A program made the translations under genes and the position numbers. Below are positions 7,350-9,353 of a stretch of 9,353 nt of DNA, in pieces; the first letter of the stretch is position 1; every line of letters starts with the position of its first letter. The notes under the pieces were generated by a model. That model did no database searches and was not told the DNA's origin. It saw nothing but the letters and a program-made list of their open reading frames with translations. Origin of the DNA: Flavobacteriales bacterium (GTDB lineage: Bacteria; Bacteroidota; Bacteroidia; Flavobacteriales; BACL11); the NCBI GenBank assembly GCA_002724895.1, contig PBQB01000054.1, positions 1-9,353 of the forward strand, given 5' to 3'.

Positions 7350-7973
7350 GTTTACAATAACATCAGTATTTTGTGGGTAGTTCCTTATCTTATGATATCT
7401 AGTTTTGGTTTTACTTAAATTCCCCATTTTGAATCCTTTATAGCCAGGAAAATATGATGATTTTATTTGTTGAAAGGATTCATTAAGAAATATATTGTCA
7501 GCACTAATGAGAAATTTAGTTTTACTATTATTCTTTGCTATAATTTTTTCTGTAATAATTAACGGGGTATTTATATTAGTTTTAGATCCCTTACTCAAAG
7601 GACTTTGTTTATCAAAATAATATTTAGTATTTTCAATAGTTATGTCTATATTTTCATAGAATTTATTTATCTTAATAACTTTAGATCCCCTAAATCTTCC
7701 TTTAACTGAACCTGCTTCAAGAACTCCATTTTCATAATAACTAAAATAGATGTATTCTTTATTTAAATGAGAAGTATCTAGTTCTAAGTAAGATTTTCCA
7801 TCTTTTTTGTTTTGATAAATATTAAATAATCCTTCAAGTTTTTCACAATTTTTAGTTTTACTTTCTATTTCATCTAACTTTTTAACTTTTTGTTTTTTAT
7901 TCTTAAATATGTTTTGTGAAAATATGTTTGAAAAACTAACTAAGAAAATTATTAATACATATATTTTTTTCAT
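7347..7973 (-). CDS. N-terminal part of the interrupted metalloprotease (signal peptide and DUF5118/DUF5117-like region)
   Basis: These 208 codons begin with a Sec signal peptide (MKK, then a hydrophobic core, ending IFSQ at about 17-20). A lysine-rich stretch follows (about 23-41), then the DUF5118-like segment CEKLEGLFNIYQNKKDGKSYLELD (43-66) and the DUF5117-like beta-rich part (about 72-208), including FRGSKVIKINK (94-104). The family assignment rests on the order and on the catalytic half in the same frame directly downstream; the N-terminal part alone is too divergent for me to be sure of domain borders. Alone it lacks the zinc site and would be an inactive secreted fragment. The start at 7973 is one base after the stop of the TPR gene, which suggests translational coupling. 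It ends in DVIVN, followed by the TAA that interrupts the protein. Confidence 0.8.
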   Translation of the reverse strand: MKKIYVLIIFLVSFSNIFSQNIFKNKKQKVKKLDEIESKTKNCEKLEGLFNIYQNKKDGKSYLELDTSHLNKEYIYFSYYENGVLEAGSVKGRFRGSKVIKINKFYENIDITIENTKYYFDKQSPLSKGSKTNINTPLIITEKIIAKNNSKTKFLISADNIFLNESFQQIKSSYFPGYKGFKMGNLSKTKTRYHKIRNYPQNTDVIVN

Positions 7974-7974
7974 T

Positions 7975-9177
7975 TTATTTATTTAATTCTGATAATTTGA
8001 TTTTCATTTCTTCTGATTTCTTGTAGTCCCCAACTCTATAATATATCTCTTTTAATAGAGTAATATTATCCTTATTTTCAGAATCTATTTCATATGCTTT
8101 TTCTAAATAAGTTAAAGATTTTTTAAATGAATTTTGTGATTTCTTTCTTAATTTTTCATATATATTGTTATCGTTTGTTTTGTTTGCTTTCTCTATAATT
8201 TCGTTTGAATAATGAACAAAAATTTCTCCTAAAAAGAAATTTGCTTCAAAATTATTTGGATCAATTCCAATTACTTTTTTTAAATCATTTTCTGATAATT
8301 TATAATTTTTAGTGTTTAAATATATAGTACCTCTAATAATTAAGAGGATTTCATTTTCAGGATCATTTTTTATTGCATCTCCTAATTTTGCAATTAATTC
8401 ATCAGTTTTATTTAGTTTAATGTATAAATTGATTTCTTCATTAATTAAACCTTGATCATCTTCAAATAATTCTCTTCCTCTTTCAATATAAGATAATGCT
8501 TTTTCATTATTACCTTCATCAAAATAAATCTTACTTAAATGACTAAATATTGCTGGTTCATTAAAGTTTATTTCTATTAATTTTTTTAAAATTTCCTTTG
8601 ATTTTTCATTGTTATTCATTTTACTTGATGAAAAAAATGAATTATACAATACAGTTTCTTTAGTTATATTTCCTCTTTTCAGTTGGTCTTCAGAATCTAA
8701 TGGCATTATATCAAAAATTGCTTCATAATGATCTAAGGAGCTGGCATATTCTTGTGCATTATATTTTTCAATACCAATATTAAATAATTTATATCCACAT
8801 TGAATTAAACCAGATAATATATCCTCTTCGGATGTCCATTTTCTTACAATGACTCTTCCTTTTTTATCTTTTTGTAAGCATTTAATATGTGCTTCAGTAG
8901 CTTTAAAAATAGCATTCTTATCAAGTTCAGGTGCTTTTAATGCAATTTGCAGATAAATAGGAGCTTTGTAGTTCCACATTTTGGGACTATTTGAAGTGCT
9001 TTCTGTATTAAAGGCTTCATCAATATAATCTTTTGCTTCTTTTAAATGTTCTACAACTTCAGTTTCCTTAGCTTTATTAGCGTTTTTTAAAGATATTGAT
9101 GCATTTACTATATTGTGTTTTTGAGCAGTACAATGTAATGTAATGAAGATACTACATAAAAAAAGTATTTTTTTCAT
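7975..9177 (-). CDS. Secreted tetratricopeptide-repeat (TPR) protein
   Basis: This 400-residue protein has a Sec signal peptide (MKK, hydrophobic core, ending CTAQ at 16-19), so it is exported. The remainder is almost all helical. TPR-type helix pairs are clear at about 209-242 (FSHLSKIYFDEGNNEKALSYIERG), 277-309 (IRGTIYLNTKNYKLSENDLKKVIGIDP) and 355-395, with degenerate repeats at about 132-165 and 191-205. An insertion rich in Asn and Lys (about 324-352) interrupts one pair. Residues 20-130 are helical, probably further degenerate repeats. TPR proteins are scaffolds for protein contacts; in this setting, next to an M16 peptidase and a secreted metalloprotease, a periplasmic scaffold or chaperone role in envelope proteolysis is possible but inferred. 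The cysteine at 16 lies inside the signal peptide and LHC is not a good lipobox, so I do not call it a lipoprotein. It starts 2 bases after the upstream stop. Confidence 0.9.
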   Translation of the reverse strand: MKKILFLCSIFITLHCTAQKHNIVNASISLKNANKAKETEVVEHLKEAKDYIDEAFNTESTSNSPKMWNYKAPIYLQIALKAPELDKNAIFKATEAHIKCLQKDKKGRVIVRKWTSEEDILSGLIQCGYKLFNIGIEKYNAQEYASSLDHYEAIFDIMPLDSEDQLKRGNITKETVLYNSFFSSSKMNNNEKSKEILKKLIEINFNEPAIFSHLSKIYFDEGNNEKALSYIERGRELFEDDQGLINEEINLYIKLNKTDELIAKLGDAIKNDPENEILLIIRGTIYLNTKNYKLSENDLKKVIGIDPNNFEANFFLGEIFVHYSNEIIEKANKTNDNNIYEKLRKKSQNSFKKSLTYLEKAYEIDSENKDNITLLKEIYYRVGDYKKSEEMKIKLSELNK

Positions 9178-9179
9178 AT

Positions 9180-9353
9180 TTAGAATTTAATTTCGTTAAT
9201 CTTAAAATTATATTTTTTTCCAGAGCTGGAAGTTAAATTTTCTAATTTCTTTTTTATTAAATATTTATTTCCAACAATTACAATCGCCATTTCATCTTTT
9301 TTAATTTTATTTGAAGCTATTTGATTAACTTCATTCAATGATATAGTATTTAA
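9180..9353 (-). CDS. C-terminal end of an M16-family (pitrilysin-like) peptidase (partial)
   Basis: The minus-strand frame is open from the window edge to a TAA at 9180-9182, giving 57 residues. The segment SLNEVNQIASNKIKKDEMAIVIVGNK (5-30) matches the ending seen in M16 metallopeptidases, where 'S-L-x-E-V-N-x-x-A-x-K-Y-L-x-P-D-x-x-x-I-V-V-V-G' precedes a short tail. The family is known for zinc peptidases and their inactive partner subunits; the HxxEH zinc motif lies in the N-terminal domain outside the window, so activity cannot be judged. The tail after the VGN motif (NLTSSSGKKYNFKINEIKF) is short. It is the first visible gene of the minus-strand operon, only 2 bases ahead of the TPR gene. 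The family call rests on one conserved segment and is fairly but not fully secure. Confidence 0.7.
   Translation of the reverse strand, partial: LNTISLNEVNQIASNKIKKDEMAIVIVGNKYLIKKKLENLTSSSGKKYNFKINEIKF

Larger units (their letters stand above)
5481..7973 (-). pseudogene. Secreted zinc metalloprotease (DUF5118/DUF5117/DUF4953 type) interrupted by one in-frame stop
   Basis: The whole locus spans 830 sense-or-stop codons plus the final stop, a normal length for this Bacteroidota metzincin-like family. The two open parts are in the same frame (7973 minus 7280 is 693, divisible by three) and are separated by a single TAA at 7347-7349. The 22 codons between that stop and the GTG at 7280 are fully open and encode SSRGGGAITDSR, a conserved family segment, so the stop lies inside one ancestral protein. 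Joined, it would carry a signal peptide, the family's N-terminal region, the zinc site HEVGHTLGLNH (codons 455-465) and the Met-turn methionine (494). The family often has V-x-Y-x-Y where this reads VN-stop-TY, so a tyrosine codon changed by one base is the likely origin. A sequencing error or readthrough remains possible. It follows the TPR gene by one base, in an operon with an M16 peptidase. Confidence 0.85.

Noticed and set aside
5481..7973. Two separate genes instead of one broken gene
   Set aside because: Both parts share a frame, the intervening codons are open and carry a conserved family motif, and the downstream part has no signal peptide or convincing start.

Overview
The window looks like chromosome of a very AT-rich member of the Bacteroidota, most likely a marine-type Flavobacteriales lineage. 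By eye GC is well below 30%. The grounds are a metzincin of the DUF5118/DUF5117/DUF4953 type, which is abundant in Bacteroidota, secreted proteins with 'SQ' or 'TAQ' signal-peptide ends, a small 'SFPV' secreted protein, and gene starts without clear Shine-Dalgarno sequences. Stop codons are TAA, TGA and TAG, so the standard bacterial code applies. No species-level claim is possible.

Left part (1-5379, plus strand): the last 31 codons of an unidentified gene, a weak hairpin, then six closely spaced genes separated by 1 to 21 bases that could form one transcription unit. They are a small membrane protein with a CxCxxC motif, a small lipoprotein with a carboxypeptidase-regulatory-like beta domain, a short-chain dehydrogenase/reductase, a class V PLP-dependent enzyme related to isopenicillin N epimerases, an M3-family zinc oligopeptidase, and a membrane-anchored SRPBCC (START-like) protein. 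The enzymes look intact and ordinary; their shared purpose, if any, is not visible.

Middle (5380-5480): a convergent junction of about 100 bases with one weak AU-rich hairpin.

Right part (5481-9353, minus strand, read from right to left): the C-terminal end of an M16-family peptidase, a secreted tetratricopeptide-repeat protein 2 bases downstream of it, and a secreted zinc metalloprotease 1 base after that. This is an envelope proteolysis operon. The metalloprotease is split by one in-frame TAA at 7347-7349. The reading frame is otherwise open from the signal peptide to the natural C-terminus, and the 22 codons after the stop still encode a conserved family motif. The gene is therefore best read as a freshly broken, polymorphic, or mis-sequenced copy, not two genes.

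I saw no mobile element, CRISPR array, tRNA, rRNA, defence system or riboswitch. The split metalloprotease is the most notable point; I did not find convincing evidence of a new biological system.
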